From: Buchnera aphidicola (Hyadaphis tataricae)
GTDB taxonomy: Bacteria; Pseudomonadota; Gammaproteobacteria; Enterobacterales; Enterobacteriaceae
Reading direction: 5' to 3'
NCBI RefSeq assembly: GCF_005081445.1
Contig: NZ_CP034873.1
Coordinates: forward strand, 124,001-188,000
Length of the DNA stretch: 64,000 nt
Part shown: positions 8,471 through 21,312 of the stretch, in pieces
Position numbering within the stretch: position 1 is the first letter of the stretch
Layout of the letters: each line of letters starts with the position of its first letter
Position numbers and translations under genes: made by a program
The notes under the pieces: generated by a model
What the model was told of the DNA's origin: nothing
What the model saw: the letters and a program-made list of their open reading frames with translations, nothing else
Databases searched by the model: none

Positions 8471-10873
8471 ATGAAATTTAGTGAACAATGGTTACGTGAA
8501 TGGATAAAGATAAAAATTAAGAGTGATGTTTTATATGATCAAATTGCAAGTTGTGGAATAGAAGTAGAAGATGTTAACAAATTTGCGCCAATTTTTAACA
8601 ACGTTTTTGTTGGTCAGATAATAAAATGTGTTCATCATACTTCTTCAAATAATTTAAAAGTAGTCACTGTAGACATAGGAAAAAAAATATTAAATATTGT
8701 ATGTGGCGCAACCAATTGTCGTAATGGTATTAAAGTGGCTGTTGCTGTTATTGGTGCTGTTTTACCTAATAACATTGAAATTAAAAAAAAATTGTTTAAA
8801 GACATAATGTCTGAAGGAATGTTATGTTCGTTTTTTGAGTTAGGTCTATTTTACAGTAATCAAATTATTGAATTTTCTGAAAATGCGCCTATAGGTATCG
8901 ATGTATATAATTACTTATCATTGCAAGATAATATCATAAAAACATCTACTACTTCTAATCGTCCAGATGGTTTGAGCATATTAGGATTATCACGTAATAT
9001 ATTAGCCTTAAATGATATAAAAATGCAGTCATTACAATCTCCTAATATTCCTGTACAAATTGATGATAAAATCAGTATCAATATTGCATTTAAAAAAAAT
9101 TATATTAATTGTTTTGCGAGAATAATTCAAAACGTTAATATTCATATTGACACTCCTTTTTGGATTAAAAAACGATTATTTCTTTCTGATATTTCATTGC
9201 AAAATGTTATTAAAGATATTTTAAATTATGTGTTAATTGAACTTGGTCAACCTATAAATGTATTAAATGCCGATGCAATAGATGATGATGTTGTAGTACG
9301 ATCAGCACACACAACAGATAGTATATTTTTGCCTAACCAAACTATAATTAATTTAAATAAAAAATATTTAGTATTTTCTAATAAAAAAAGAGTTTTATTT
9401 ATTGCTGGAAATATTAATGCTAAAGATGTTGAAATACAAAACAATACAAAAAATATTTTTTTGATTTCTTCTTTAATTGATCAAGAAACAATTCGTTATA
9501 TTTTAAAAGATATCAATATTACTCAAAGTCTCGATAATAATATATTGGAATATTATAATTGTGGTATTGATCCAACCGTTCAAGAATATGCTATTGAATA
9601 TGCAACAGATCTGATTATTAAAGTATGCGGTGGTAAATCTGGTCCTATTACGACTTCTAATAATCAAAAGATCAGTAATCTATTATATGATAATAAAATA
9701 CGATTGTATTATGATCATTTAAATTCTGTCATGGGTTTTTCAATAGATATAGAACTTGTTTCTAATATTTTATATAATCTTGATTATCAAGTACAGTTTC
9801 AAAAAAATTACTGGGATGTGATTCCGCCTAGTTGTAGATTTGACATATTAATTGCAGAAGACGTAATAGGTGATATACTAAGAATATATAAATATGATAG
9901 TGTTCCCTTGAATCCATTAACAGAATCATTACAAGAAATAAAAAAAGAAGAGAAAATTAATGTTCTTTTAGATAAATTTTATATCATATTAATTAATAAG
10001 GGGTATCAAGAAGTTATTAATTATGGATTTATTGATTCTAAAACACATGATATTATTTTTCCACATAAAAAAAAATTATTATTAGTTAACCCTGTTTCTA
10101 AAGATATGTCATGTATGCGAGTTTCTTTGTGGCCAGGTTTACTTAAAAACGTTTCTTATAATAAAAATCGTCAACAAAATCATATGCGCTTTTTTGAAAG
10201 TGGACTTTGTTTTTCAATTAATAAAGATAGTGATTTAGGCGTTACACAAGAAATGTTTTTGTCCGCAGTTATCAGTGGAAATTATGCTAAAGAAAACTGG
10301 TTTTCCAAAAATAGAAAAGTAGACTTTTACGATTTAAAAGGAGACTTAGAATCTATTTTAGAATCAGTGTATAATTTAGAGGCCATAGAATTTAGACCAA
10401 CAATAATATGTGGATTGCATCCTAAACAAAGTGCTGCAATATATTATAAAAATAACATTATCGGTAATATTGGAGCAATACATCCTAGTTTAGAAAAAAT
10501 TTTTAATGTACCGATCGCTACATTTTTATTTGAAATGTCATTGAATATTTTTGTAGATTCTAAAGAATTTAAAGTTCAAGAAATATCAAAATTTCCTACT
10601 ATTCGTCGAGATCTTTCAATATCAATATCGAAAGATGTTCTTTTTTCAGATTTAATAAATGAATGTAAAAAATTTTTTTCTGACAGAACAGTGGAAATTA
10701 ATCTTTTTGATATATATTCCGTTAAAGATACTTCTAGAAATGAAAAAAGTTTGAGTATTAGCTTTATTTTTCAAGATATAAAAAAAACTTTAGAAGAAAA
10801 TGAAATTAATTCCATTATGAATGATTGTATAGGAGTATTAAATAAAAAGTTCAAAGTTATCCTAAGGACATAA
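8471..10873 (+). CDS. pheT: Phenylalanyl-tRNA synthetase beta subunit, eroded editing domain
   Basis: Structural, tRNA-binding and proofreading subunit of PheRS, 800 residues (E. coli 795). Domains: OB-fold tRNA-binding (about 40-150), B3/B4 editing (about 210-390), B5 (about 400-475), the class II-like core and a C-terminal anticodon-binding ferredoxin-like domain (from about 705; [11 protein letters not shown]). In the editing domain the family motifs are changed: GQPMHAFD has become GQPINVLN (His to N263), GGIFGGEHSG has become [10 protein letters not shown], and the Glu of LLECAFF is lost. Removal of mischarged Tyr-tRNA-Phe is therefore probably weak or absent. The rest aligns well. Confidence 0.96.
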   Translation: MKFSEQWLREWIKIKIKSDVLYDQIASCGIEVEDVNKFAPIFNNVFVGQIIKCVHHTSSNNLKVVTVDIGKKILNIVCGATNCRNGIKVAVAVIGAVLPNNIEIKKKLFKDIMSEGMLCSFFELGLFYSNQIIEFSENAPIGIDVYNYLSLQDNIIKTSTTSNRPDGLSILGLSRNILALNDIKMQSLQSPNIPVQIDDKISINIAFKKNYINCFARIIQNVNIHIDTPFWIKKRLFLSDISLQNVIKDILNYVLIELGQPINVLNADAIDDDVVVRSAHTTDSIFLPNQTIINLNKKYLVFSNKKRVLFIAGNINAKDVEIQNNTKNIFLISSLIDQETIRYILKDINITQSLDNNILEYYNCGIDPTVQEYAIEYATDLIIKVCGGKSGPITTSNNQKISNLLYDNKIRLYYDHLNSVMGFSIDIELVSNILYNLDYQVQFQKNYWDVIPPSCRFDILIAEDVIGDILRIYKYDSVPLNPLTESLQEIKKEEKINVLLDKFYIILINKGYQEVINYGFIDSKTHDIIFPHKKKLLLVNPVSKDMSCMRVSLWPGLLKNVSYNKNRQQNHMRFFESGLCFSINKDSDLGVTQEMFLSAVISGNYAKENWFSKNRKVDFYDLKGDLESILESVYNLEAIEFRPTIICGLHPKQSAAIYYKNNIIGNIGAIHPSLEKIFNVPIATFLFEMSLNIFVDSKEFKVQEISKFPTIRRDLSISISKDVLFSDLINECKKFFSDRTVEINLFDIYSVKDTSRNEKSLSISFIFQDIKKTLEENEINSIMNDCIGVLNKKFKVILRT

Positions 10874-10877
10874 ATTT

Positions 10878-11177
10878 ATGGTACTTACAAAAGCTGAAAT
10901 TGCAGAAAATTTATTCGAGAAACTTCAATTAACTAAACGGGATTCAAAAAAATTTGTAGAGTTTTTTTTTGAAGAGATGAGGAATTGTTTAGAAAATGGA
11001 GAAAATGTTAAATTATCTGGTTTTGGAAATTTTGAATTAAAAAACAAAAAAGAACGTCCTGGAAGAAATCCTAAAACAGGACAGAATGTTTTGATTAAAG
11101 CTAGAAGAGTAGTTAGGTTTAAAGCGGGTCAAAAATTAAAAAAAGATATTCAAAGGCATTTAAAATATAAAAAATAA
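10878..11177 (+). CDS. ihfA: Integration host factor alpha subunit
   Basis: DNA-bending nucleoid protein, partner of IHF-beta (not in this window). It has 99 residues, the E. coli length, beginning [16 protein letters not shown]. The beta-arm motif [10 protein letters not shown] (61-69), with the intercalating proline at 65, is intact, as is the [10 protein letters not shown] core. The final residues are more basic than in E. coli. It starts 4 bases after the pheT stop, the same adjacency as in E. coli. Confidence 0.95.
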   Translation: MVLTKAEIAENLFEKLQLTKRDSKKFVEFFFEEMRNCLENGENVKLSGFGNFELKNKKERPGRNPKTGQNVLIKARRVVRFKAGQKLKKDIQRHLKYKK

Positions 11178-11218
11178 CGTTCAATTTATATAAATATTGC
11201 GTACTGAAAAAATAAATT

Positions 11219-13427
<2,209 letters not shown>

Positions 13428-13449
13428 AAAATATTATTAGGGTATATAA

Positions 13450-13782
13450 ATGGATAATTTTTTTCATAATATTAACATGTTATTTCTTCCATCTTCGAAT
13501 AGTCATTCGTATTCGTTAATGTTTATGTTATTTATGTTTTTGTTAGTATTTTATTTTATGCTTTTTCGTCCTCAACAAAAAAAAGATAAACAACATAAAC
13601 AACTAATAGATTCATTATTAAAAGGAGATGAAGTTATGACAACAAGTGGTTTATTAGGCAAAATACACAGAATTACAAAAACTGGATATGTTTTGCTGAA
13701 ATTAAATGATAATACAGAAGTTTTTATAAAACGTGATTTTATAATGTCATCTTTACCTAAAGGTACTATAAAATCTTTATAA
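13450..13782 (+). CDS. yajC: Sec translocon accessory protein YajC
   Basis: Small inner-membrane protein that associates with SecDF-YidC/SecYEG. It has 110 residues, the E. coli length, with a single transmembrane helix at about 22-40 (LMFMLFMFLLVFYFMLF) followed by the cytosolic signature FRPQQKKDK and the KGDEVMTTSGLLGKI segment. It follows tgt by 22 bases as in E. coli, where secD and secF come next; here they are missing and the convergent glyS follows. Confidence 0.94.
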   Translation: MDNFFHNINMLFLPSSNSHSYSLMFMLFMFLLVFYFMLFRPQQKKDKQHKQLIDSLLKGDEVMTTSGLLGKIHRITKTGYVLLKLNDNTEVFIKRDFIMSSLPKGTIKSL

Positions 13783-13814
13783 TTTTTTTTATATAAGATA
13801 CGTATTTTATATAT

Positions 13815-15887
13815 TTAATATAAATAAGAAAAATTTGTTATTTTTGATAAAATTTTCATTAGTATATTTAGCAAAATTAATCTATTTTGTCTTATTTTTA
13901 GATTAGTGTGATACACTTTAATTTTTTCAAAAAATATATCTATAGGTTTTTCTAATATTTTGATTTGTAACAAAATTTCCTTGTATTTTTTTTCTAAAAA
14001 TAAATTTAATGTATGAGAACTAAATTTTTTAATTTGATTAAATAGTATAATTTCTTCTTTTTCTTGTATTAATTTAATATTAATATTGCTTGAAATAATA
14101 TAATTTTCTTTGTCTAAAATATTCGATATTCTTTTTATAGATAGCATGATTCTTGAAGCATTATTATCTTTAAAAAACAAAGATAAATCTTGTATTTTTT
14201 TGTGCATGTCTATTATGTTAGTCGATTTAGATGACAATACTGATTTTACTATTTTTTTTTCATATCCCTGTTCTTTATACCAATGAAACAATCTTATCAT
14301 AAAAAAATCAATTATTTGGTTATATAAAATATTATTACGGCATTTTTTATGATGTAAGGCTAAGCTTTTTTTAATTAAATCTTTTAAATCTATCGGTATG
14401 TGTTGTTTTATAATAATACGAAGTATCCCGATGGATAAACGTCGTAACGCAAATGGATCTTTATTTGCGGTGGGAATATTTTTTATGAAAAACATTCCAG
14501 ATATCGTATCAATTTTATCAGCGATAGATAATACAGATCCTATAATTGTTTTCGGTAATTCATCTTTTGAAAAAGATGGTAAATATTGTTCTTCTAAAGC
14601 TAATGCAACATCTTTTTTTTCTTGATCTTCTAATGCATAATGCATACCAACTATACCTTGTAGTTCTGGAAATTCATAAACCATGTCAGTAGCTAAATCG
14701 CATTTAGATAATAAAGTTGCTCTTGCTGCATGTTTTTTATCAAACTTAATATATTGAGATATCCATCTTATTATTATTTGTAGACGTATTGTTTTATTGT
14801 ATAACGAACCTAAATTTTTTTGAAACACAATATTCTTTAAAGCAATAAGATAATTTACTAAATGTTTTTTTCTATCATTTTGTAAAAAAAAATTTGCGTC
14901 TGACAATCTTGCATTCATGACTTTTTCATATCCTGAAATAATAATTTTTTCAAATGATTGAGTATGAATATTAGAGATGAAAATAAAACAAGGTAAAAGA
15001 TTATTTTTAGCATTATGTATCGAAAAACATTTTTGTTGTTTTTCTATAACATATATCAATATTTTTTTTGGTATACAAAGAAATGTTTTTTCAAAATTAC
15101 CCAATAAAGCAGTAGGTGATTCCACTAAATCAGTTATTTCATTAATCAAACAATTATCATTGTTTATAAATCCATTGATTTTTTTTGATATAGTATGAAT
15201 ATTATTAATAATTGTTTTTTTTCTAAGATCATAATCTGCAATTATTTTGTTTTTTTGAAAAAGAATTAAAGGATATTCTTGAGAATAATTAATTTTTATT
15301 TTTTTTTCTTTATTACTAAGATGGTTTTGAAGTAATCGACAAGATTTAATATCAAATACCCTACCTTCAATTACTTTATCATCTAATAAGATGACTACAT
15401 TTCGAATTGGTCTAACAAATGTTCTGTTTGTAATATTCCACCGCATAGATTTCAGTATGATAATTTCTTTTAGGGATTCTTCAATCATCTTAGGAAGCAA
15501 AATGTCAATTTTTTTTTGCTTCTGTTTTATTTGATGTACAAGCCATTCACCCTGTGTATTTTTTAAACGATGCGCTTGACATATATTGATACCCCAATGT
15601 TTTGCCCAACGATTAGCTGTTTCTGTCGGTATGCCGTGTTGATCATAGGCTTTTTTTAAGGATGGACCTTTTTTGTTGATTATTGATATTCTATCACTTG
15701 TATCAATTTCTAATACCTTTAACGCAATCCTTCTTGGAGTGAAAAAAGATTCAATTTTTTTGTATAAAATATTATAAAAATTTAGTTTTTTAATAAAATT
15801 ATTATAAAAACTAAAAGATATTGTAGAAAGTGATTTGGCAGGAAGCTCTTCAGTACCAATTTCAATAAGTAATGTTTTCTTTGTCAT
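13815..15887 (-). CDS. glyS: Glycyl-tRNA synthetase beta subunit
   Basis: Beta chain of the bacterial alpha2-beta2 GlyRS, needed for tRNA recognition. The ATG at 15887 follows AGAGG by 5 bases and begins MTKKTLLIEIGTEELPAKSL, matching the E. coli start; it gives 690 residues (E. coli 689). An in-frame ATG at 15914 would overlap the glyQ end. Conserved stretches include GIVGMHYALEDQE, KDPFALRRLSIGILR and the C-terminal anticodon-binding region. It is translated 17 bases after glyQ. Confidence 0.95.
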   Translation of the reverse strand: MTKKTLLIEIGTEELPAKSLSTISFSFYNNFIKKLNFYNILYKKIESFFTPRRIALKVLEIDTSDRISIINKKGPSLKKAYDQHGIPTETANRWAKHWGINICQAHRLKNTQGEWLVHQIKQKQKKIDILLPKMIEESLKEIIILKSMRWNITNRTFVRPIRNVVILLDDKVIEGRVFDIKSCRLLQNHLSNKEKKIKINYSQEYPLILFQKNKIIADYDLRKKTIINNIHTISKKINGFINNDNCLINEITDLVESPTALLGNFEKTFLCIPKKILIYVIEKQQKCFSIHNAKNNLLPCFIFISNIHTQSFEKIIISGYEKVMNARLSDANFFLQNDRKKHLVNYLIALKNIVFQKNLGSLYNKTIRLQIIIRWISQYIKFDKKHAARATLLSKCDLATDMVYEFPELQGIVGMHYALEDQEKKDVALALEEQYLPSFSKDELPKTIIGSVLSIADKIDTISGMFFIKNIPTANKDPFALRRLSIGILRIIIKQHIPIDLKDLIKKSLALHHKKCRNNILYNQIIDFFMIRLFHWYKEQGYEKKIVKSVLSSKSTNIIDMHKKIQDLSLFFKDNNASRIMLSIKRISNILDKENYIISSNINIKLIQEKEEIILFNQIKKFSSHTLNLFLEKKYKEILLQIKILEKPIDIFFEKIKVYHTNLKIRQNRLILLNILMKILSKITNFSYLY

Positions 15888-15904
15888 CACGGCCTCTTTT
15901 TTTT

Positions 15905-16804
15905 TTATATACAAAAAGTAAAATTAAGTTTATCTTTTTTGCTTAAATATATTTTTGCAATATTTGCAGTTAATTTTCTGATGCGTAAAATATAGTGTTG
16001 ACGCTCATTAGAAGATATAGCTTTTCTTGCATCTAAAATATTAAAAATATGATTGGCTTGCAATGTTTTTTCATATGAAATTAATAATAATGGCTCTTTT
16101 AAATTCATCATATTATTTGCTTCTAATTCATATGCATTAAATAAATTAAATAAAAAATTTATATTTGCATATTGAAAATTATATTTTGATTGTTCTACTT
16201 CGTTTTTTTTAAACATATCACCGTAAGTAATAATTTTGTTTTTATTGCGTTGCCAAATTAAATCATATACGTTAGATTTATTTTGCATATGCATAGCTAT
16301 TCTTTCTAAACCGTATGTTATTTCTACACTAACAGGATTGCATTCTAATCCACCTACTTGTTGAAAATAAGTAAATTGAGTAATTTCCATGCCATTTAAC
16401 CAAATTTCCCATCCTACACCCCATGCGCCTAATGTAGGGTTTTCCCAATTGTCTTCTACAAAGCGTATATCGTTGATTTTTTCATTGATATTCAGTAAAT
16501 TAAGTGACTTTAAGTATATGTTTTGAATGTTTTTTGGCGGTGGTTTGATAATCACTTGAAATTGATAGTATTGTTGTAAACGATTTGGGTTTTTTGCATA
16601 TCTGCCATCTGAAGGACGACGGCAAGATTGCATATAAGCGGCTTTTATAGGTTCTGGACCTATAGTGCCTAAAAATGTAATATTATGAAAAGTTCCAGCG
16701 CCTATTGGTATATCTAAAGGTTCAAATATTAAACATCCTTGTTGGATCCAGAATTGTTTTAATGTATTAATTAAATCATAAAAAGTATTTTTATATTTTT
16801 TCAT
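15905..16804 (-). CDS. glyQ: Glycyl-tRNA synthetase alpha subunit
   Basis: Class II catalytic chain of the tetrameric GlyRS. It has 299 residues (E. coli 303). Conserved core segments are plain: [66 protein letters not shown] and [13 protein letters not shown]. The C-terminal [20 protein letters not shown] is also family-typical. First gene of the glyQ-glyS pair; the 173-base spacer to the divergent folE must hold both promoters. Confidence 0.97.
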   Translation of the reverse strand: MKKYKNTFYDLINTLKQFWIQQGCLIFEPLDIPIGAGTFHNITFLGTIGPEPIKAAYMQSCRRPSDGRYAKNPNRLQQYYQFQVIIKPPPKNIQNIYLKSLNLLNINEKINDIRFVEDNWENPTLGAWGVGWEIWLNGMEITQFTYFQQVGGLECNPVSVEITYGLERIAMHMQNKSNVYDLIWQRNKNKIITYGDMFKKNEVEQSKYNFQYANINFLFNLFNAYELEANNMMNLKEPLLLISYEKTLQANHIFNILDARKAISSNERQHYILRIRKLTANIAKIYLSKKDKLNFTFCI

Positions 16805-16977
16805 TTTATATCCATAAAGAACATTAAGATATATTTTATATTTTTTATAATTATATGCAATAATAAGCTAACATATTTTAAGTTCAAATGAATTATTACA
16901 TAAACATTTTTTTATATCTTTTAAAATATCAAAAATAAAATATAAACACATACTTAAATAATAAAAAGCAAAAAATA

Positions 16978-17643
16978 ATGAAAAAAATAAGTAAAGTAGC
17001 TGAACTAGTTTATAATGCGTTATTAGAAAAAAATTTAGAAAATCCAATTTTAAAAGGATACAATGATATAAGTGAAAAAGAAAGAGAATTATTAATAGCT
17101 AAACATATATATAAAATTATGAATTGTTTAAATTTAGATATGTATAATGATAGTTTAGCACAAACACCAAATCGTGTTGCAAAAATGTATCTTAATGAAA
17201 TTTTTTCTGGACTAAATTATGAAAATTTTCCTAAAATTACTTTTATTAATAATAAAATTAAAAGTAGAGAAATGATTATTATTAAAAATATATTATTAAT
17301 TAGCACGTGCGAACATCATTTTTTAACTATGCATGGAACAGCGACGATTGCATATATTCCTCAAGATAAAATAATAGGATTATCTAAAATCAATAGAATT
17401 GCGCGATTTTATTGCAATAGACCTCAAATTCAAGAACGTTTAACAAAACAAATATTATTTGTTTTAAAATTATTGCTAGAGACCAACAATATTGCAATTA
17501 TTGTCAAAATGGAACATTTTTGTATTAAAGCACGCGGTGTATCTGATGCCAATAGTCGTACGATTACTTCTTCTTTAAAAGGTTTGTTTAAGTTAGATGC
17601 AACCGTTCGTAATGATTTTTTTTCTCATGAGAATTTTTCTTAA
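16978..17643 (+). CDS. folE: GTP cyclohydrolase I
   Basis: Converts GTP to 7,8-dihydroneopterin triphosphate, the entry to folate and also the precursor used for queuosine. It has 221 residues (E. coli 222). The zinc ligands are all present: Cys and His in ISTCEHHFLTMHG and the second Cys in MEHFCIKARGV. GLSKINRIARF, RPQIQERLTKQI and the C-terminal SLKGLFKLDATVRNDF complete the signature. Together with folA and folC in this window it shows that part of the folate route is kept. Confidence 0.96.
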   Translation: MKKISKVAELVYNALLEKNLENPILKGYNDISEKERELLIAKHIYKIMNCLNLDMYNDSLAQTPNRVAKMYLNEIFSGLNYENFPKITFINNKIKSREMIIIKNILLISTCEHHFLTMHGTATIAYIPQDKIIGLSKINRIARFYCNRPQIQERLTKQILFVLKLLLETNNIAIIVKMEHFCIKARGVSDANSRTITSSLKGLFKLDATVRNDFFSHENFS

Positions 17644-17772
17644 AAAAATGATAAATATATGGAATTTATTTTTTATTGATTAAAATGCATTTTGTCAGTA
17701 TTATAATATTTTTAGTATATAGTTTTCTTGTATAAACAATCCCACCAACAAGTTAAGGAAACAAAGAAAACA

Positions 17773-18615
17773 ATGAAATATATTGGCGCACATGTGAGTT
17801 CTTCTGGAGGTTTAGAGAAAGCAGTTTTGCGTGCTGTTGAAATTGAAGCTACAGCATTCTCTTTTTTTACTAGAAATCAGCGTCAATGGTTTTCTCCGAA
17901 ATTAACCCAAAAAAAAATAGAAGTATTCAAACAGCATTGTGTGCAATATCACTTTCATCCTTATCAAATTCTGCCTCATAGTAGTTTTTTAATTAATTTA
18001 GGTCATCCTGTTGATATTGAATTAGAAAAATCTCGCTTGTCTTTTATTGATGAAGTATTGCGTTGTGAACAACTTGGATTAATATTTCTTAATTTTCATC
18101 CTGGAAGTCATTTAAATCAAATTACTGAAGATATTTGTTTAAAAAGAATTGCTGAATCTGTTAATATAGCGTTAGATAAAACTAAACATGTTATTGCCGT
18201 AATAGAAAACACAGCGGGTCAAGGCACTAACGTTGGATATTGTTTTCAACATTTATCTAAAATTATTAAAAATGTTAATGATCAATCTAGGATTGGAGTT
18301 TGTCTCGATACATGTCATTTGTTTTCTGCAGGATATGACTTGCGTACGGTAAAAGATTGTGAGGACACTTTTAATCATTTTAATGATGTAATAGGATTAA
18401 AATATTTAAAAGGAATACATTTGAATGATTCTAAAAAACAATTCAATAGTAGAGTTGATCGTCATCAAAGTTTAGGCATGGGAACAATTGGGACTGCACC
18501 GTTTCGATGGATCATGAAAAATAAAAATTTTTATAACATACCAATGATTTTAGAGACAACTAATCCAACAATATGGAAAGAAGAGATTTCTTGGTTAAGA
18601 TCTCAAAATATATAA
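17773..18615 (+). CDS. nfo: Endonuclease IV (AP endonuclease)
   Basis: Zinc-dependent base-excision-repair enzyme that cuts 5' of abasic sites. The ATG at 17773 begins [17 protein letters not shown] as in E. coli, with AAGGAA upstream, giving 280 residues; the in-frame ATG at 17728 is an unsupported extension. Metal-binding motifs are present: [44 protein letters not shown] and the [14 protein letters not shown] segment. In a genome poor in repair genes it may be the main AP endonuclease (inference). Confidence 0.96.
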   Translation: MKYIGAHVSSSGGLEKAVLRAVEIEATAFSFFTRNQRQWFSPKLTQKKIEVFKQHCVQYHFHPYQILPHSSFLINLGHPVDIELEKSRLSFIDEVLRCEQLGLIFLNFHPGSHLNQITEDICLKRIAESVNIALDKTKHVIAVIENTAGQGTNVGYCFQHLSKIIKNVNDQSRIGVCLDTCHLFSAGYDLRTVKDCEDTFNHFNDVIGLKYLKGIHLNDSKKQFNSRVDRHQSLGMGTIGTAPFRWIMKNKNFYNIPMILETTNPTIWKEEISWLRSQNI

Positions 18616-18641
18616 TGAATGTTTAACAAAAAGGTTAAATT

Positions 18642-18938
18642 ATGTTAATATTGAATGCAGAAAAAAGAATTTTAAAAGGAAAAAGTTTTAGTAGAAAACT
18701 ACGTCTGAAAAATCGATTACCAGGTGTTTTGTATGGATTAAAAAAAAATGTTATTTTGATAACATTAGATCATAATGTAATCTTTAATTGGCAAAAAAAA
18801 CTTAATGTTCAAAAAGAAGACATATTTTTGATAATTGACAGTAAGAAATATAGGGTAAAAGTTCAAGATATTCAAAAACATGTTTTTAAACCCAAATTAT
18901 TACACATTGATTTTTTACGTATTATTCATAATCATTAA
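18642..18938 (+). CDS. rplY: 50S ribosomal protein L25
   Basis: 5S rRNA-binding protein of the large subunit. It has 98 residues (E. coli 94). Recognisable segments are the N-terminal LNAEKR and RLPGVLYGLKK, and the C-terminal VKVQDIQKHVFKPKLLHIDFLR, which is nearly the E. coli sequence. AAAGG precedes the ATG by about 8 bases. It is convergent with yabI. Confidence 0.94.
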   Translation: MLILNAEKRILKGKSFSRKLRLKNRLPGVLYGLKKNVILITLDHNVIFNWQKKLNVQKEDIFLIIDSKKYRVKVQDIQKHVFKPKLLHIDFLRIIHNH

Positions 18939-18960
18939 TCTTTTTTAAAAAAAATGATAA

Positions 18961-19728
18961 TCAAAATCCACTTAATAATATAGAGAAAAATATTCTTCTA
19001 AAAATTGACATAGAAGGATGAAATTGTATAGAAATTAAACTGATAATACTTAAAATAACAGTATAAAGTGCCAACCAACCAGTTCTAGTTTTTGTAAGAA
19101 ATTTAGCTTCATGGTTTTTTTTTCTCATGTTCCACCATTTTGATACTGACCACATACCTAACCATATTAGTATTGAAATACTTAATAAATACCATTTAAA
19201 AAAATCGTTTGTTGAATTTTCAGGTATATTTATCGTTATTCCCGTGACTATACCAGGAAAAAAATAGACTGGAGGCCATAAGATACATCCAATCGTACTA
19301 GGAAAAATAAATTTTTTTAAAGGAAGTTTTAACATTCCTGAAACCATTGGTATAAATGGTCTAGTTGGACCAATAAAACGTCCTACGAAAACAGTAATTG
19401 TACTATGTTTATGCAGTACCGCTTTTGTTTTCTCAAGTAAAGATTGATGTTTTTTGATAAAATTAAATTTATATAACCAACTTTTGCAATAAAATCCAAT
19501 ATAATATGAAATCCAATCTCCTAATAAACATCCAATTGTTCCCGATATCCAAGCAGGATAGAATAGTATACTTCCATCGCCGATTAAAGTCCCTAATGTA
19601 GTCATTAAAATAATTCCAGGGACTAATAATCCTACTAATGCAAGAGATTCTAAAAAAGCCACTATTCCTATTAAAAAAAGTGAATAGTACAAAGATTGAC
19701 TAAATAATGTTATTAACCACAGTTCCAT
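18961..19728 (-). CDS. yabI: YabI, DedA-family inner-membrane protein
   Basis: Member of the DedA/SNARE-associated family, whose better-known members act as undecaprenyl-phosphate or other lipid flippases linked to the proton gradient. It has 255 residues (E. coli YabI 254). Several membrane helices alternate with the family motifs FLESLALVGLLVPG near residue 25 and VGRFIGPTRPFIPMVSGM near residue 115, which carries the arginine and prolines that define the family. The gene lies before surA, a colinear remnant of E. coli order. Confidence 0.92.
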   Translation of the reverse strand: MELWLITLFSQSLYYSLFLIGIVAFLESLALVGLLVPGIILMTTLGTLIGDGSILFYPAWISGTIGCLLGDWISYYIGFYCKSWLYKFNFIKKHQSLLEKTKAVLHKHSTITVFVGRFIGPTRPFIPMVSGMLKLPLKKFIFPSTIGCILWPPVYFFPGIVTGITINIPENSTNDFFKWYLLSISILIWLGMWSVSKWWNMRKKNHEAKFLTKTRTGWLALYTVILSIISLISIQFHPSMSIFRRIFFSILLSGF

Positions 19729-19933
19729 ATACTCTCTTTTTCAAAATTTTTTTATATTATAAAATTTTTAATGTATATTTTATACTTTATATTTTTTTAA
19801 CACAACCTTAAGAAAAATTTTTTTTAAAACTATTAGAAATTCTTTTAAAAAATTAAAATAAAATGTTATTTTATTATATACATAATCAAACAATGTTGAT
19901 TTTTGGTACATTATATATAATCAAAAAAGAAAA

Positions 19934-21214
19934 ATGATGATAAAATCCTGGATTTTTATAATTATATGTTATTTTAGTAGTATTTTTGATGTGTTTGCTC
20001 AAGATTTAAAAATCGATGATATTAAAGCTATTATAAATGATGAAATTATATTAAATAGTGATGTTGATAATGTTTTTATGATGATGAAAAAAAATAATCA
20101 AACATTTATGATTCCATTTAGAACAAACGTATTAAAAGAAAAAATACTTGATAATTTAATAGTAGAAACTTTGATATTACAACAAGCGAATAGAATGAAT
20201 ATCGTAATTACCAAAAAACAAATAGACGATGTCATGCAAAATATAGCTTTACAGCAAAATATCAGTATCAAAGAATTAAAGAAAAATCTAATGATTAATG
20301 GTTATCATAATTATATAAATTATCTTAATAATATTGAAAAATTATTAAAAATCAAGATAGTAGAAAATTATGAGCTGCATAAACGCGTTCATGTTTCAGA
20401 TCAAGAAATCAATTTTTTGTTTAAAAAAATCATAAATAAAAATGAAAAATTAAAAAGAATAAATTTAAGTTATATTTTTTTACCCTTTTCAAAAAATCGG
20501 TTACATATTATCAATAACAAAAAAATGTTATTAGAAAAAATCATCAATAACTTAAAACAAGGTGTGAGGATTGAAGAATCTTATCCTGAATATAAAAAAA
20601 ACAACAAAATTGCATTTGTTAAAAAAAATTTTTGGATACGTTTTATAGACTTACAAAAAAATTTTTCTCAACCTTTAAACATTGTTAAATTAAATCAAAT
20701 TTTAGACCCTATTTTAGGAAAAGATGGTTTTTATATTTTTAAAATCAATGATATCGTCAATAATAAAGAAAACATTCGTACCGATTTTTATGTACAACAT
20801 TGTTTGATTAAGCCTTCTTTGATTTTAAGTGATTTAGAAGTAAAAGATATAATTTTTAGTATATATAATAATATTCAATCCGGTGTGTATAGTTTCGATT
20901 ATGCTGTTAAAAATTTTTCTCATGATGTCAACTCATCAAATCGTCAAGGTAATTTGGGATGGGTTTCAAAAAACTTTTTTAAAAATTACGAAAATATCGA
21001 ATTATTAAAAAAAAATAAGATCAGTAAGCCTATTCAATCAAATATTGGCTGGCATATAATTAAATTATTAAAAATACGTCAAGTCGACGAATATTATTCT
21101 GTTACAAAGAGAAAAGCATATAATCTTATTTTAAAACAAAAAATTTTTTTAGAAAAACAACGTTGGATAGAAGATCTTAAAAAGTTTTCTTATATCAAGA
21201 TTATTGGATTTTAG
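19934..21214 (+). CDS. surA: Periplasmic chaperone/peptidyl-prolyl isomerase SurA
   Basis: Helps fold outer-membrane beta-barrel proteins. It has 426 residues (E. coli 428). Residues 1-22 form a signal peptide (hydrophobic WIFIIICYFSSIFDVFA, cleavage likely after FAQ/D region). An N-terminal chaperone domain (about 25-175; DDIKAIINDEIILNSDVD) is followed by a degenerate first parvulin domain and a better conserved second one (SNRQGNLGWVSKNFF, IQSNIGWHIIKLL). Sequence divergence is high, as expected for an envelope protein in an endosymbiont. pdxA, which follows in E. coli, is missing. Confidence 0.92.
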   Translation: MMIKSWIFIIICYFSSIFDVFAQDLKIDDIKAIINDEIILNSDVDNVFMMMKKNNQTFMIPFRTNVLKEKILDNLIVETLILQQANRMNIVITKKQIDDVMQNIALQQNISIKELKKNLMINGYHNYINYLNNIEKLLKIKIVENYELHKRVHVSDQEINFLFKKIINKNEKLKRINLSYIFLPFSKNRLHIINNKKMLLEKIINNLKQGVRIEESYPEYKKNNKIAFVKKNFWIRFIDLQKNFSQPLNIVKLNQILDPILGKDGFYIFKINDIVNNKENIRTDFYVQHCLIKPSLILSDLEVKDIIFSIYNNIQSGVYSFDYAVKNFSHDVNSSNRQGNLGWVSKNFFKNYENIELLKKNKISKPIQSNIGWHIIKLLKIRQVDEYYSVTKRKAYNLILKQKIFLEKQRWIEDLKKFSYIKIIGF

Positions 21215-21312
21215 TCCGTGTTGATATTTTCATTGACAATGTTTTCTTATGGACAATATCTAGCATTTTGTAGTTATATTAACAATTTTTGAAGTTATAC
21301 TAATATGGAATC

